Shown here: piece by piece, positions 43,461 through 52,717 of the stretch | Numbering within the stretch: position 1 is the stretch's first letter | Layout of the letters: each line of letters opens with the position of its first letter | DNA from: Litchfieldella xinjiangensis | GTDB lineage: Bacteria; Pseudomonadota; Gammaproteobacteria; Pseudomonadales; Halomonadaceae | NCBI RefSeq assembly: GCF_000759345.1 | Contig: NZ_JPZL01000001.1 | Location: 1,534,282-1,598,281 of the forward strand | Length of the DNA: 64,000 bases | Direction: 5' to 3' | Notes under the pieces: model-generated | What the model saw: only the letters and a program-made list of their open reading frames with translations | Databases searched by the model: none | Told to the model about the DNA's origin: nothing | Translations under genes and position numbers: made by a program

Positions 43461-43695
43461 CCCTGGCATCCTGGCGGGAGCGTTAATGGTGGTCACGCTA
43501 TCGGTCGGCGAGTTCAATATCACGTGGATGCTGCACACCCCGTTGAACAAGACGTTGCCCGTCGGCCTTGCTGACAGCTACGCCTCGATGCGTCTGGAAG
43601 TCGGCTCGGCTTACACCTTGCTGTTCCTGCTGATGATCATTCCCTTACTGACCGCACTGCAATGGCTCAGCCGCTTGGCTGCGCCGCGTCGGTGA
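43456..43695 (+). pseudogene. ABC transporter permease, C-terminal fragment
   Basis: The open frame of 79 codons begins in mid-domain (PGILAGALMVVTLSVGEFN, then [20 protein letters not shown]) and carries the last two membrane helices of a permease from the spermidine/phosphonate-type ABC importer class. The preceding in-frame stop at 43453 and the lack of an upstream permease domain show that the 5' three-quarters is missing. A full permease has about 260-280 residues. It is followed 32 bases later by the matching ATPase gene, which is itself frameshifted. The partner permease and the binding protein are absent from the window. Confidence 0.8.
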
Positions 43696-43727
43696 TCCTA
43701 AACCATAGCACGCATACGAGGCCGTTC

Positions 43728-44823
43728 ATGTCCTCCTCCGTCAGCATTACTTTACAGAATTGCGCGCGTACCTTCGCCAATGGCCATACCGCCCTGCGCC
43801 CTACCGACCTGACCATAGAAGCGGGTGAGACGCTGGTTCTGCTGGGCCCCTCCGGCTGTGGCAAGACGACGACGCTGCGCATCATCAGCGGGCTCGAAAG
43901 CCCCGAGCCGGGAGGCCGGGTGTGGTTCGGAGAACGAGATGTCACGCATCTGCCCATCGAAAAGCGTGATGTTGGGCATGGTATTCCAGAACTACGCGCT
44001 GTTCCCCAACATGAGCGTTTACGACAACATCGCCTATGGGTTGAAGATCAAGCGCTTGCCCCCTGCGTCGATACGCCAGCGTGTCGACGAGGTCATGGCG
44101 ATGGTCGATCTGGACGGTTTCGCCCAACGCAGTATCGACAAGCTATCAGGCGGGCAGAAACAGCGCGTCGCCCTGGCCCGCGCCATAGCCGTCCAGCCGA
44201 AGGTCCTCCTCTTTGACGAGCCATTGGCGGCGCTCGATGCCAAGCTTCGTGATCGATTGCGTCTGGAGATCGGTACCCTACTGAGGCGATTGGGTATCAC
44301 CGCCGTTTACGTGACACACGACCAGGCCGAGGCCATGGCGCTGGGTGATCGCATCGCCGTGATGGAACAGGGGCGCATTGCCCAGATCGGCACGCCTCGA
44401 CAAATCTATCATCAGCCTGGAAGCGCTTTCGTGGCGGATTTCATCGGGTCGGTCAATCGCATTCCCATCGCCCGTCGATTGCCGACAGGCCAGTTGGAAG
44501 TCAGTGGTGGGCGTCTCGAATGCACTGATACCGAGCGGCAACAGGCGTTTGTCTTCTGTCGCCCCGAAGATATTACCCTGGTGCCGCCCGGTGAAGGCCA
44601 TATCCGTGGCGAAGTCATGCAGAGTTTCTTTCTCGGTCAGCATCAGCGACTCCTGATCGATACCGGAGACGATATGCCGCTTCAAGTGGACGTCCCTTCC
44701 CGCAGAGTATGGCACCGTGGCGACCCCGTCGGGCTGAGAATCGAAGCGGAAGCGCTCTTTTCACCCCAACATCGCGGCACGCCAGCTTCCGGGTCAGCCA
44801 GCCAGGAGCCCGCTCATGGCTGA
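43728..44823 (+). pseudogene. ABC transporter ATP-binding protein, broken by a 1-base insertion
   Basis: Removing one base restores a 364-residue ATPase. The first frame (ATG at 43728) has Walker [15 protein letters not shown] and runs through LPIEKRDVG; the family continues [14 protein letters not shown], which is in the next frame. The insertion is one of the three G at 43974-43976. The second frame has the signature [16 protein letters not shown], Walker [14 protein letters not shown], the His loop YVTHDQAEAMA and a TOBE domain. Unless the extra base is a reading error, no functional ATPase is made. Its stop overlaps the start of the phosphodiesterase gene. Confidence 0.85.
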
Positions 44824-45646
44824 ACACCTCTATATCGCCCAGATCAGCGATCCGCACATCAAGGCTGGGGGTAAACGATCCTACCGCCAGGTCGATACGC
44901 GCAGCGCCCTCGAAGCGGCCATAACCAAGCTCAACACGCTGATGCCAAAGCCGGACCTGCTATTGATCAGCGGTGATCTGGTCGATTTCGGACGGCCTGA
45001 CGAATACGCCACGCTGAAAGCCATACTCGACCAGGTGGAAATGCCTTACTACGTGATCGCGGGAAATCATGACGACCGCCAGCACCTCCGCGACTGCTTC
45101 GTCGAGCATGACTACCTGAAACAGGACACGACGTATTTGCACTGGGTCGTCGAAGACTATCCGGTGCGCCTGATCGGGCTCGACTCGACGGTTCCCGGGG
45201 CGCCTTACGGATTCCTTTGCCGGGAGCGCCTGGCGTGGCTGGTGCGAGCGCTTGATCAACAACCGGCCAAGCCGACCGTGATCATGTTGCATAATCACCC
45301 CTTCCCAAGCGGAATTCGGCATATGGATAGTCAGCCGTTGCGGAACGCAGCTGACCTGGAGGGGATACTAAGAGGTTATTCGTCTATTGAGCGTGTCGTA
45401 TGCGGGCACCTACATCGCAACGTCCAGGCACGTTTCGCAAACACGTTGGCCTGCAGCTGCCCAGGAGTTTCGCATCAAGTGGACCTGCAACTCGATCGTG
45501 AGGTGACGCCCGCCTTCAGAATGGAGCCGCCCGGCTACCTGCTGCATCGGTGGTCAGCCGAAACAGGGATGCAGACCCATACCGGGTTCATCGCTCATTA
45601 TCCTGGCCCATTCCCGTTCTACGATGAAAATGGGCTGATCGATTAA
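44816..45646 (+). CDS. GpdQ-like metallophosphodiesterase (calcineurin fold)
   Basis: This 276-residue binuclear metallophosphoesterase has all the metal motifs: ISDPHI (D-x-H), SGDLVD (GD), AGNHDD (GNHD), MLHNHP (His) and CGHLHRN (GHxH). Length and the C-terminal HYPGPFPFYDEN resemble Enterobacter GpdQ, a broad phosphodiesterase that acts on glycerophosphodiesters; a CpdA-like cyclic nucleotide role is less likely. Its start overlaps the broken ATPase gene by eight bases, indicating an operon in which the importer brought in a phosphodiester and this enzyme cut it. It is intact although the transporter is decayed. Confidence 0.9.
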   Translation: MAEHLYIAQISDPHIKAGGKRSYRQVDTRSALEAAITKLNTLMPKPDLLLISGDLVDFGRPDEYATLKAILDQVEMPYYVIAGNHDDRQHLRDCFVEHDYLKQDTTYLHWVVEDYPVRLIGLDSTVPGAPYGFLCRERLAWLVRALDQQPAKPTVIMLHNHPFPSGIRHMDSQPLRNAADLEGILRGYSSIERVVCGHLHRNVQARFANTLACSCPGVSHQVDLQLDREVTPAFRMEPPGYLLHRWSAETGMQTHTGFIAHYPGPFPFYDENGLID

Positions 45647-45794
45647 CTAAGCGGGCCTCACCAGGCTGTCAGGTTATAAATTATTGAGGTGAGAAAAGTT
45701 GGGGGAAGGCCCGACTGTGAACAGCTCGTCAGCGCCCAGATAGTGACCGAGCCGATTAGCCCCCCCGGATCTACGTAAGCAAAATACGCACAAA

Positions 45795-45823
45795 CGAAAA
45801 AACCGCCCTTGGAGGCGGTTTTA
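45795..45823 (-). terminator. Terminator of the tRNA operon
   Basis: A stem of eight to ten base pairs (AAAACCGCC with GGCGGTTTT) ends, on the minus strand, in a run of T (complement of the A run near 45797). It lies 37 bases beyond the last tRNA (Thr) in the direction of transcription. Confidence 0.85.
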
Positions 45824-45859
45824 ACTATGCGTAAGCGCTTGATTCGGTAGGCGTTGTCT

Positions 45860-45935
<76 letters not shown>

Positions 45936-45973
45936 GTAGGCAATGCTTGCGCTTAACTGTCAGAAGGTTGGCG

Positions 45974-46048
45974 TGGCTGGGGTAGCAGGATTCGAACCTG
46001 CGAATGCCGATACCAAAAACCGGTGCCTTACCACTTGGCGATACCCCA
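45974..46048 (-). tRNA. tRNA-Gln (TTG)
   Basis: This 75-base gene includes an encoded CCA. The acceptor arm starts TGGGGTA and pairs with TACCCCA less the discriminator. The anticodon stem CCGGT/ATCGG holds the loop TTTTGGT with anticodon TTG. It is the middle tRNA of the operon. Confidence 0.97.
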
Positions 46049-46054
46049 GCAATG

Positions 46055-46130
46055 TGGTGGCCAGAGACGGAATCGAACCGCCGACACGGGGATTTTCAAT
46101 CCCCTGCTCTACCGACTGAGCTATCTGGCC
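46055..46130 (-). tRNA. tRNA-Phe (GAA)
   Basis: This 76-base gene includes an encoded CCA. The acceptor GGCCAGA pairs with TCTGGCC. The anticodon loop TTGAAAA gives GAA. It is the first tRNA after the promoter. Confidence 0.97.
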
Positions 46131-46147
46131 CCTGCCAACGCCGACGT

Positions 46148-46176
46148 ATTTAACTAGAATCGCTTCGCGACGTCAA
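46148..46176 (-). promoter_or_regulatory. Promoter of the tRNA operon
   Basis: On the minus strand, TTGACG and TTAAAT are separated by 17 bases (5/6 and 4/6 matches). A G/C-rich discriminator follows before the start point near 46141. This is typical of stringently controlled stable-RNA promoters. Confidence 0.65.
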
Positions 46177-46211
46177 GGCTATCCAATTCAAAAAGTTGGA
46201 TTCTTTGCCAA

Positions 46212-46484
46212 TCATTGGCTGGGCGGCACGTAGCCCTCGGCCTGGTCGGTTTCTCGGTTGTCGAAAAAGCGCTCCATCTGCTCCATCAAGTACTCGCGTG
46301 CTGCAGGGTCGAGCAGGCTGAGGTGCTTCTCGTTGATGAGGCGGGTCTGAAGCGCTTGCCACTCATCCCAGGCCTGCTTCGATACGGTCGCCTGGATCTC
46401 CTGCCCCTTCTTGCCGGGCAACGGTGGAAACGGCAATGCTTCCATCTCTTGCTGATACTTGCGACAGAAAACGGTGTGGCTCAT
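46212..46484 (-). CDS. yggX: Probable Fe(2+)-trafficking protein YggX
   Basis: This 90-residue cytosolic protein opens with [17 protein letters not shown], including the conserved Cys7, then [11 protein letters not shown] and the helical remainder with YVPP at the end. YggX protects iron-sulfur enzymes from oxidation and is often next to mutY. Its start overlaps the mutY stop (ATGA at 46481-46484), so it is translated from the same message. Length is the family standard. Confidence 0.97.
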   Translation of the reverse strand: MSHTVFCRKYQQEMEALPFPPLPGKKGQEIQATVSKQAWDEWQALQTRLINEKHLSLLDPAAREYLMEQMERFFDNRETDQAEGYVPPSQ

Positions 46485-47596
46485 GGCGCACTCTCCTCAC
46501 TGAGCATGTCGTGTGACTCGGAAAGCCGCTGCGCCAGATGGCCCAGCAACGTCTTGACCGGTGCTGCCAGCCCCACGCTGGCGGGTTGCTCCGGGTCGTA
46601 CCACAGCGTGCCACGTTCGTGGATGGCATCGCTTGAGCGAGCGATATACCCCGGCTGTGGAACGATAGACAGTCTGAAGTGACTGAAGGTGTGGGTAAAG
46701 GCGTTCCATGGCGAGGACAGCCGCGCGTGGGGCGCGTGTCGGTCCAACCAGTCTTGCAGGTCGCCTTGCGTATCGAACTGGGGGAAACACCATAGGCCGC
46801 CCCAAATGCCGGTTGCTGGGCGCTGTTCGAGTAATACCCGGCCATCGCCGTCCTTCAGCAACAGCAGGGTCGTTTCCCGTTCGGGCAGCGCCTTCCTGGG
46901 CTTCGGCTCGGGGAAACGGCGCTCCTCACCCCGGGCATGCGCCATGCAGACATCCTCGAAAGGACACAACAGGCAGCTCGGTTTGCTCCGGGTACATACC
47001 GTGGCGCCAAGATCCATCATGGCCTGGCTGTAATCGGCCAGACGCGTCTCGGGCGTATAACGCTCGGCGAATTGCCAGAGCGTACGCTCGACCTGAGTCT
47101 TGCCAGGCCAACCTTCCACTGCGTGCAAACGTGCCAGGACCCGCTTGACGTTGCCGTCCAGGATCACGGCGCGGCGGCCGGTACTGATGCTGATGATCGC
47201 CCCGGCCGTGGAGCGGCCGATGCCGGGGAGCTCGGCCATGGCCTCGATGCTCTCCACGGGGAACTCACCGCGGTACGACTCGACCACGATTTGCGCTGTC
47301 TTGTGCAGGTTGCGCCCTCGGGCGTAGTACCCCAGCCCGGTCCACAGGTGCAGCACCTCATCCTGGGACGCTGCCGCCAGCGCCTGGACATCGGGGAACC
47401 GCGCCATGAAGCGCTCATAGTAGGGAATCACCGTGGCGACCTGGGTCTGCTGAAGCATGATCTCCGAGACCCACACCCGATAGGGGGTCTTGTCGTGCTG
47501 CCAGGGAAGCGTCTTGCGGCCATGGCGGTCGAACCAGTCCAGCAGACGATGCTGAAACTGCGGCGGCGTCAGGACGAGCGGAAGAATATCGGCCAT
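46481..47596 (-). CDS. mutY: A/G-specific adenine DNA glycosylase
   Basis: This 371-residue protein excises adenine opposite 8-oxoguanine. The start is the ATG at 47596 (MADILPLVL); the longer frame runs back into the terminator of the upstream gene. Catalytic Glu in [10 protein letters not shown], helix-hairpin-helix [12 protein letters not shown], catalytic Asp in [10 protein letters not shown] and the [4Fe-4S] ligands C-x6-C-x2-C-x5-C ([17 protein letters not shown]) are all present. The C-terminal NUDIX-like domain recognises 8-oxoG ([18 protein letters not shown]). It is coupled to yggX. Confidence 0.97.
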   Translation of the reverse strand: MADILPLVLTPPQFQHRLLDWFDRHGRKTLPWQHDKTPYRVWVSEIMLQQTQVATVIPYYERFMARFPDVQALAAASQDEVLHLWTGLGYYARGRNLHKTAQIVVESYRGEFPVESIEAMAELPGIGRSTAGAIISISTGRRAVILDGNVKRVLARLHAVEGWPGKTQVERTLWQFAERYTPETRLADYSQAMMDLGATVCTRSKPSCLLCPFEDVCMAHARGEERRFPEPKPRKALPERETTLLLLKDGDGRVLLEQRPATGIWGGLWCFPQFDTQGDLQDWLDRHAPHARLSSPWNAFTHTFSHFRLSIVPQPGYIARSSDAIHERGTLWYDPEQPASVGLAAPVKTLLGHLAQRLSESHDMLSEESAP

Positions 47597-47610
47597 GGGC
47601 TCACTACCAT

Positions 47611-47638
47611 AAAAAAGCGCCGACTCGGAAGTCGGCGC
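47611..47638 (-). terminator. Terminator after the AsmA gene
   Basis: A 9-bp stem (GCGCCGACT with AGTCGGCGC, 4-base loop) runs into six T on the minus strand (complement of 47611-47616). It lies 22 bases beyond the AsmA stop and just before mutY, which therefore needs its own promoter or readthrough. Confidence 0.85.
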
Positions 47639-47659
47639 AGGACTGGCTTTCAATGATGC

Positions 47660-50005
47660 TCACTGGAACAGACCGCGTAGGGCATCACGAAGTTCCTTGG
47701 ATTTTTCTTCACCGATGCGTTCATCGAGATTTTCCAGGGCCTTGCCGACCCGGGATTCGAACTCTTCGCCGGCACGGCGCTCCACCTCGTCACGGGCCAA
47801 TTGCCCGACGGCCTGCTGGAATGCCTGCCGGTCGAAGCCACACCATTCGCTGGGCTGCCCACCGAGCACCCCCTCACAGCGCACTGGAAGCGGCAGCCGC
47901 TCAAGCCGCGGGTTGACGTTGCAAGCGGCGTCGGCGGTATCGACGAAGCGTGTCTGGGCACGATAGTCGAAGCGCATATCCCCCAGGTCGAGCTCGCCTT
48001 TACCGCCCAGGGCAATGCCGGGCAGTGTCAGTTCGAGATCGTCGTTATGCACGACACCATCACGGAAGATCAGGGTCGCCTGGGCACGGTCGAAACGGGT
48101 GTCGGGGCTCCAGTCACGTGTCGTCTGCTCTCCCTCGAGCAGCGCCGCCACCGTGCACAGCTCCTGAGATATATTGACGTCGAGCATCGCCCCATCAACG
48201 ATACGCAGGTTGGTCCGACCGTTCAGGTTGCGCTTGAGGGCCGCCTGGGTATTGCCCCGAGAAGTCAGTTCGCCATTGACATTGAGCCGGCCGCGCAGCG
48301 GTGAGCTCTCGCCCTGGAGCGCTTCGTACAAGGGTGCAATCTGCACGCGCTCGAGCGTGGGGTTGAATGTCCATTGGATCGGCTCTCGAGAGACATCGAG
48401 GCGCGCAGGTAGACGCAAGGTGCCGTCATAGAACCCGGCCTCGAAGCGCTCGAAACGATGCTGGCCTTGCTGACCCGCAAGCTGGACACCGATATCACTG
48501 AAGCTCAGACCGAAGGCCTCGAGACGTTCCAGGGCCAGACGCCCGTCAAGCGACGCCTCTCGCAGCCAGTCGACCGGCACCATTGCCCCCGCTTCCTGGG
48601 CATAAGCCGCATCGATACCGGGCAGGAAGAAAGAGGCGGCCTCGGACGAGGCGACGTCGGCCGGGCGGTAGGCATCCAGATCGAGCGCATCGCCCTGCAG
48701 GTCGAACGATAGGACGCTTCCGTCATAGGCGCCCCCCATCCGCCCGGTGAACGTGGAACCATCCAGCACCAGTGTCAGGTTCGTCAGTTCGCCGCGCTGC
48801 AGATCCCCTCGTACGGGACTGGTCAAGGCGACATCGCTGAAGGCGGACTCGCTGCGTGCCTGGGGGAGCTTGCCAAAGCGGCTCAACCACGGGCGCAGCG
48901 ACATCGGGGTCATACGTATCTGGCCTGAATAGCGCGGGGCATCCAGCAAGTCACTAAAGGCCAGTTCACCGTTGAGCTTGAGGTTATCCTCACCGGTCAG
49001 TTGCAGATTGCGCAGCTGCAGCGTTTCGGCATTGAGATCGGCTTCGGCAACGAAACTAAGAGAGAGGGGAAGCGCCCGTTCGCCCATGGCCGGGTGGGAG
49101 AAGCTGGCGTCCAGCGCCCCGCCTTCGATCTGGTAGCGGTCCTCCCTGAGTTCCGCGATGACCCGGACCGCCTTGAGATTGGCCTGTTGCTTGCGCGATT
49201 CCCACTCGTTCAGGCTCGTCTGGGTATCGAGCACGACATTTTCCAGAACATACCGGCCATCGGCCAAGCCCAGGCGCACCCGGCTTTCGAAGCTTACGTT
49301 GCTGGTCAGCTCGGGCGATGCACTCTCGTCCTGGCGCCAGCTTGCATCGGGAAACGAGGCCAGGCTGAAGGAGGTCCTAAGCGGAAACGGCCGGTTCGGG
49401 TTGACGTTCGTGCCACTGATATTGAGCGCGCTGAATCTCAACTCATGGTTATTCTGTCGGTCGCTATAGAACACCTTGCTGTCACGAACCTGAACGCTGG
49501 CAATATTCAGGGCAACGTTCATACCGCCCTCGCTGAGGTTGGGGCCCGATGCTGCCGGCGCCAGCGCGGACTCGGCCTGTTCACCCCGCTCATCAAGGCG
49601 ATCGAGCAGCACCTGCCAATTGCCGTGCCCTTGCTCATCCCGCTTGAGGTTGAGATGCATGTCCTCGAGGATCAAGCCGTCGATGGCGATGTTACCGGAG
49701 AGCAGCGGCGCAAAGGCCAGGCTGACCTCAGCCCGCTGGAAAGCGGCAAACGGCACCTCGTCCTCGGATCGCTCGGATAGCCAGGCCTCGGCCTGTTCGA
49801 CGCTGACCCCGAGTCGTGGATAAAATGACCATGACAGGGGACCGTCGAGGGTCAGCTCGAGACCACTCTGCTCACGCACCACCTCGATCAGGCGGGGCTT
49901 GAGATCGTTGGGATCGAAGAACGTCGTGATGTAGACCACCGCGGCGACCATCACCACGCCCAGTACACCAATGACGGCCAGCAGCGTTCTTACCAGCGCT
50001 CTCAT
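47660..50005 (-). CDS. AsmA family protein
   Basis: This 781-residue envelope protein has one N-terminal membrane helix (about 5-30, LLAVIGVLGVVMVAAVVYI) followed by FFDPNDLKPRLIEVVREQSG, the AsmA N-terminal signature. A very long beta-rich repeat region then runs to the C-terminal AsmA_2 block with NGELTSRGNT and LNVNGELTS-like motifs. AsmA-clan proteins are bridge-like lipid-transfer or outer-membrane assembly factors anchored in the inner membrane. Length fits (600-800). Its start overlaps the stop of the PanZ-like gene by four bases. Confidence 0.93.
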   Translation of the reverse strand: MRALVRTLLAVIGVLGVVMVAAVVYITTFFDPNDLKPRLIEVVREQSGLELTLDGPLSWSFYPRLGVSVEQAEAWLSERSEDEVPFAAFQRAEVSLAFAPLLSGNIAIDGLILEDMHLNLKRDEQGHGNWQVLLDRLDERGEQAESALAPAASGPNLSEGGMNVALNIASVQVRDSKVFYSDRQNNHELRFSALNISGTNVNPNRPFPLRTSFSLASFPDASWRQDESASPELTSNVSFESRVRLGLADGRYVLENVVLDTQTSLNEWESRKQQANLKAVRVIAELREDRYQIEGGALDASFSHPAMGERALPLSLSFVAEADLNAETLQLRNLQLTGEDNLKLNGELAFSDLLDAPRYSGQIRMTPMSLRPWLSRFGKLPQARSESAFSDVALTSPVRGDLQRGELTNLTLVLDGSTFTGRMGGAYDGSVLSFDLQGDALDLDAYRPADVASSEAASFFLPGIDAAYAQEAGAMVPVDWLREASLDGRLALERLEAFGLSFSDIGVQLAGQQGQHRFERFEAGFYDGTLRLPARLDVSREPIQWTFNPTLERVQIAPLYEALQGESSPLRGRLNVNGELTSRGNTQAALKRNLNGRTNLRIVDGAMLDVNISQELCTVAALLEGEQTTRDWSPDTRFDRAQATLIFRDGVVHNDDLELTLPGIALGGKGELDLGDMRFDYRAQTRFVDTADAACNVNPRLERLPLPVRCEGVLGGQPSEWCGFDRQAFQQAVGQLARDEVERRAGEEFESRVGKALENLDERIGEEKSKELRDALRGLFQ

Positions 50006-50457
50006 CGTGGTCCTCCCTGTGACCCCTGTAGATTCAATTCGTAGTAGTCGCCCTCGGCCGTGGGTCGGTAGCCCAACCGTGCCAGAAGCAACTGATCTTC
50101 CATACTCAGAGGCTTGGCCGCGACCCGCAGCTTGCGGCCTTGGCCGTGAGCCGCCTCACCGACCAGCGCCAGCAAGCGTGAGCCGACCCCGCGCCGCCGG
50201 GTGGTCTTGCGAACGCAAAAATACGATAACCACCAGATCTGGCCCTCTTCGCTCACGGCAACTGCACCAAGCAGGCGGTCGTTGAAGCGCGCGCAGAAGA
50301 AACGTCCGTTCGAGGCCAGATGCTGCTCGATGAACGTATCGACGGGCTGAGGCAGGCGTTCGGCGGGGGCATCGGCATAGATGCGTGCCAAATCGTGGGC
50401 CACCTGAGCGTCTCCTGCCCAGCCGGCGTGGTCCACGGGGAAGAGTGTTACCGGCAT
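50002..50457 (-). CDS. GNAT-fold protein resembling acetyl-CoA sensor PanZ/PanM
   Basis: This 151-residue GNAT protein starts at the ATG at 50457 behind GGAGAAA; a longer frame overlaps the hisB upstream region. The acetyl-CoA loop reads [11 protein letters not shown]. The preceding [16 protein letters not shown]...YFCVRK block closely parallels PanZ (YhhK), the acetyl-CoA sensor that drives maturation and feedback inhibition of aspartate decarboxylase PanD. Whether it controls PanD here or acetylates something else is not shown. It is coupled to the AsmA gene and divergent from hisB. Confidence 0.75.
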   Translation of the reverse strand: MPVTLFPVDHAGWAGDAQVAHDLARIYADAPAERLPQPVDTFIEQHLASNGRFFCARFNDRLLGAVAVSEEGQIWWLSYFCVRKTTRRRGVGSRLLALVGEAAHGQGRKLRVAAKPLSMEDQLLLARLGYRPTAEGDYYELNLQGSQGGPR

Positions 50458-50535
50458 TAGCGTTTCTCCAGGCCGGGACGGGGCCGATGGGGCCCGACAA
50501 CCCCGGCATTGTAGCGGATGGGGGGGACGATTCTC

Positions 50536-50541
50536 TATAAT
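50536..50541 (+). promoter_or_regulatory. Consensus -10 box before hisB
   Basis: A perfect TATAAT lies 59 bases before the hisB ATG. No good -35 box is found at 16-18 bases; the nearest TTG-like hexamer is 21 bases away. It is the best promoter candidate for the his genes, but incomplete. Confidence 0.4.
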
Positions 50542-50599
50542 GGCTGGTTCTGGATCCTTCATTTATGTCATCGCGCCAAGGCGCAGGAGTCGAACCGCC

Positions 50600-51193
50600 A
50601 TGTCCGAGCGTACCGCCACGGTCTCACGCCAGACGCAGGAGACCCAGATCACGGTGAGCGTCAACCTCGATGGACAGGGTCGTTTCACCTGCGAGACAGG
50701 CGTGCCGTTTCTCGACCACATGCTCGACCAGGTCGCCCGGCATGGCCTGATCGACCTCGATATCCAGGCGACAGGTGACTTGCACATCGACGATCATCAT
50801 ACTGTCGAGGATCTCGGTATCACGCTGGGCCAGGCCTTTGCCAAGGCCATCGGCGACAAGCGGGGCATCCGCCGCTATGGGCATGCCTACGTTCCCCTCG
50901 ACGAAGCCCTTTCAAGGGTGGTCATCGACTTTTCCGGCCGGGCGGGGCTATTCATGGACGTCGAGTTCACCCGCGCCACGATCGGCCGCCTGGATACCCA
51001 ACTGTTCTGGGAATTCTTTCAGGGGTTCGTCAATCACGCCCAGGTCAGTCTGCATATCGACAACCTCAAGGGCTTCAATGCGCACCACCAGGCCGAGACC
51101 ATCTTCAAGGCCTTCGGCCGCGCACTGCGCATGGCCGTTGAACCCGACCCACGCATGGCCGGTCAGATGCCGTCCACCAAGGGCTGCTTGTAA
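50600..51193 (+). CDS. hisB: Imidazoleglycerol-phosphate dehydratase
   Basis: This 197-residue monofunctional HisB is the manganese-dependent dehydratase of histidine synthesis; the phosphatase half of the enterobacterial fusion is absent, as in pseudomonads. The metal-binding His repeats are DHHTVED in the first half and FNAHHQAE in the second, with FLDHMLDQ near the N-terminus. The start is the ATG at 50600 ([10 protein letters not shown]), after GCAGGAG. It is the first gene of hisB-hisH-hisA-hisF. Length is normal. Confidence 0.97.
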   Translation: MSERTATVSRQTQETQITVSVNLDGQGRFTCETGVPFLDHMLDQVARHGLIDLDIQATGDLHIDDHHTVEDLGITLGQAFAKAIGDKRGIRRYGHAYVPLDEALSRVVIDFSGRAGLFMDVEFTRATIGRLDTQLFWEFFQGFVNHAQVSLHIDNLKGFNAHHQAETIFKAFGRALRMAVEPDPRMAGQMPSTKGCL

Positions 51194-51253
51194 GTTCACC
51201 GCGATATTTCATATCGATTCCCGCGGTATTCACACTGATTAAAGGAGCGCGCC

Positions 51254-51895
51254 ATGACCATTGCCGTGATCGACTACGGGATGGGGAACCTGCATTCCGT
51301 CGCAAAGGCATTGGAGCATGTCACCCATGAACATGTGGTAGTGACGCGTGACCCCAGGCGCATTCAGGGAGCCACCCGCGTGGTGCTGCCCGGCCAGGGC
51401 GCGATACGCGACTGCATGGGCGAGCTGGAGCGCACCGAGCTGCGAGGTGTCGTGCTCGAGCTGATCGCCAACCAGAGCAAGCCGTTGCTGGGTGTCTGTG
51501 TCGGCCAGCAGATGCTGCTCGAGCATAGCGAAGAGAATGACGGTATCGAATGCCTCAACTTCATGCCCGGCAAGGTTCGGCGCTTCGCAGACAATCTGCG
51601 CGACGCCAGCGGTGAGCGACTCAAGGTGCCGCACATGGGTTGGAATCGTGTCGTCCAGCGCCACGCTCATCCATTATGGGAAGGAATCGAGGACGGCGCC
51701 CGCTTCTATTTCGTCCACAGTTACTATGTCGATGCCGCGGACGATTCCAGCGTGTTCGGTACGACCGAGTACGGCGGCGTTCATGCCCATGTCGCGGTGG
51801 GCCGGGGGAGCGTCTTCGCCGTGCAGTTTCACCCTGAAAAGAGTGCCGGTGACGGCCTGCGCCTGCTGGAAAACTTCGTGAACTGGGCGCCCTGA
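51254..51895 (+). CDS. hisH: Imidazole glycerol phosphate synthase, glutaminase subunit
   Basis: This 213-residue class I amidotransferase supplies ammonia to HisF. The nucleophile is Cys82 in GVCVGQQMLLE; the His-Glu pair is in VQFHPEKSAGDG near the C-terminus. The start is an ATG after AAGGAGCG. Together with HisF it forms IGP synthase, converting PRFAR to IGP and AICAR. All catalytic residues are intact, unlike the amidotransferase-like protein at 54998. Confidence 0.98.
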   Translation: MTIAVIDYGMGNLHSVAKALEHVTHEHVVVTRDPRRIQGATRVVLPGQGAIRDCMGELERTELRGVVLELIANQSKPLLGVCVGQQMLLEHSEENDGIECLNFMPGKVRRFADNLRDASGERLKVPHMGWNRVVQRHAHPLWEGIEDGARFYFVHSYYVDAADDSSVFGTTEYGGVHAHVAVGRGSVFAVQFHPEKSAGDGLRLLENFVNWAP

Positions 51896-51961
51896 GCAGC
51901 CCCACCTTGACGACGAGATAACGAAACATCGCGCCGCCTTCGGCGCCCATGAGGAAATGAC

Positions 51962-52714
51962 ATGCTGGTAATCCCCGCCATCGATCTCAAGGACGGTAAG
52001 TGCGTTCGACTCAAGCAGGGCCGAATGGACGATTCCACCACCTACGGTGACGACCCGGTAGCCATGGCGGCACGTTGGGTGGACGCTGGAGCCCGCCGTC
52101 TTCACCTGGTCGACTTGAACGGGGCATTCGAAGGTGAGCCGGTCAATGGCGAGGCGGTCACCGCCATCGCTCGGGCCTACCCCAACCTGCCGATCCAGAT
52201 CGGCGGCGGCATCCGTAGCGCGGATACCATCGAGCATTATCTCAATGCTGGGGTAAGTTACGTGATCATCGGCACCAAGGCCGTCAAGGAACCCGCCTTC
52301 GTCGGTGAGATGTGCCGTCGCTTTCCGGGCCATGTCATCGTAGGGCTCGACGCCCGCGACGGCTTCGTGGCGACCGATGGTTGGGCCGAGGTATCGACCC
52401 TGAAGGCCACCGACCTGGCCCAGCGCTTCGCCGATGACGGCGTCTCGTCGATCGTCTACACCGACATCGCCCGTGACGGCATGATGGGCGGCGTGAATGT
52501 CGAGGCCACTGCCGAGCTGGCTCGTATCGGTGGCTTGCCGGTTATTGCCTCAGGCGGTGTAACCAATCTCGACGATCTCCGAGCACTTGCCAAGCATGCC
52601 GGTGACGGCATTCTTGGTGCCATCACCGGCCGCGCCATCTACGAAGGGACGCTGGAGGTCGCAGAAGCCCAGCGCCTATGTGACGAACTCGACGCCAACC
52701 GAACCGGGAGCTGA
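51962..52714 (+). CDS. hisA: Phosphoribosylformimino-5-aminoimidazole carboxamide ribotide isomerase
   Basis: This 250-residue (beta/alpha)8 barrel catalyses the Amadori rearrangement of ProFAR to PRFAR, the substrate of HisFH. The catalytic Asp8 is in [14 protein letters not shown] and the second Asp falls in [12 protein letters not shown]. Phosphate-binding GGGIRS and ASGGV loops are present. It lies 66 bases after hisH and is separated from hisF by three bases, so the block is one operon. Confidence 0.98.
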   Translation: MLVIPAIDLKDGKCVRLKQGRMDDSTTYGDDPVAMAARWVDAGARRLHLVDLNGAFEGEPVNGEAVTAIARAYPNLPIQIGGGIRSADTIEHYLNAGVSYVIIGTKAVKEPAFVGEMCRRFPGHVIVGLDARDGFVATDGWAEVSTLKATDLAQRFADDGVSSIVYTDIARDGMMGGVNVEATAELARIGGLPVIASGGVTNLDDLRALAKHAGDGILGAITGRAIYEGTLEVAEAQRLCDELDANRTGS

Positions 52715-52717
52715 ACC

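Noticed and set aside
43970..43980. Programmed ribosomal frameshift in the ABC ATPase
   Set aside because: No slippery heptamer, stem or internal ribosome-site stimulator is visible, and the adjoining permease is truncated, so mutation or sequence error is simpler.
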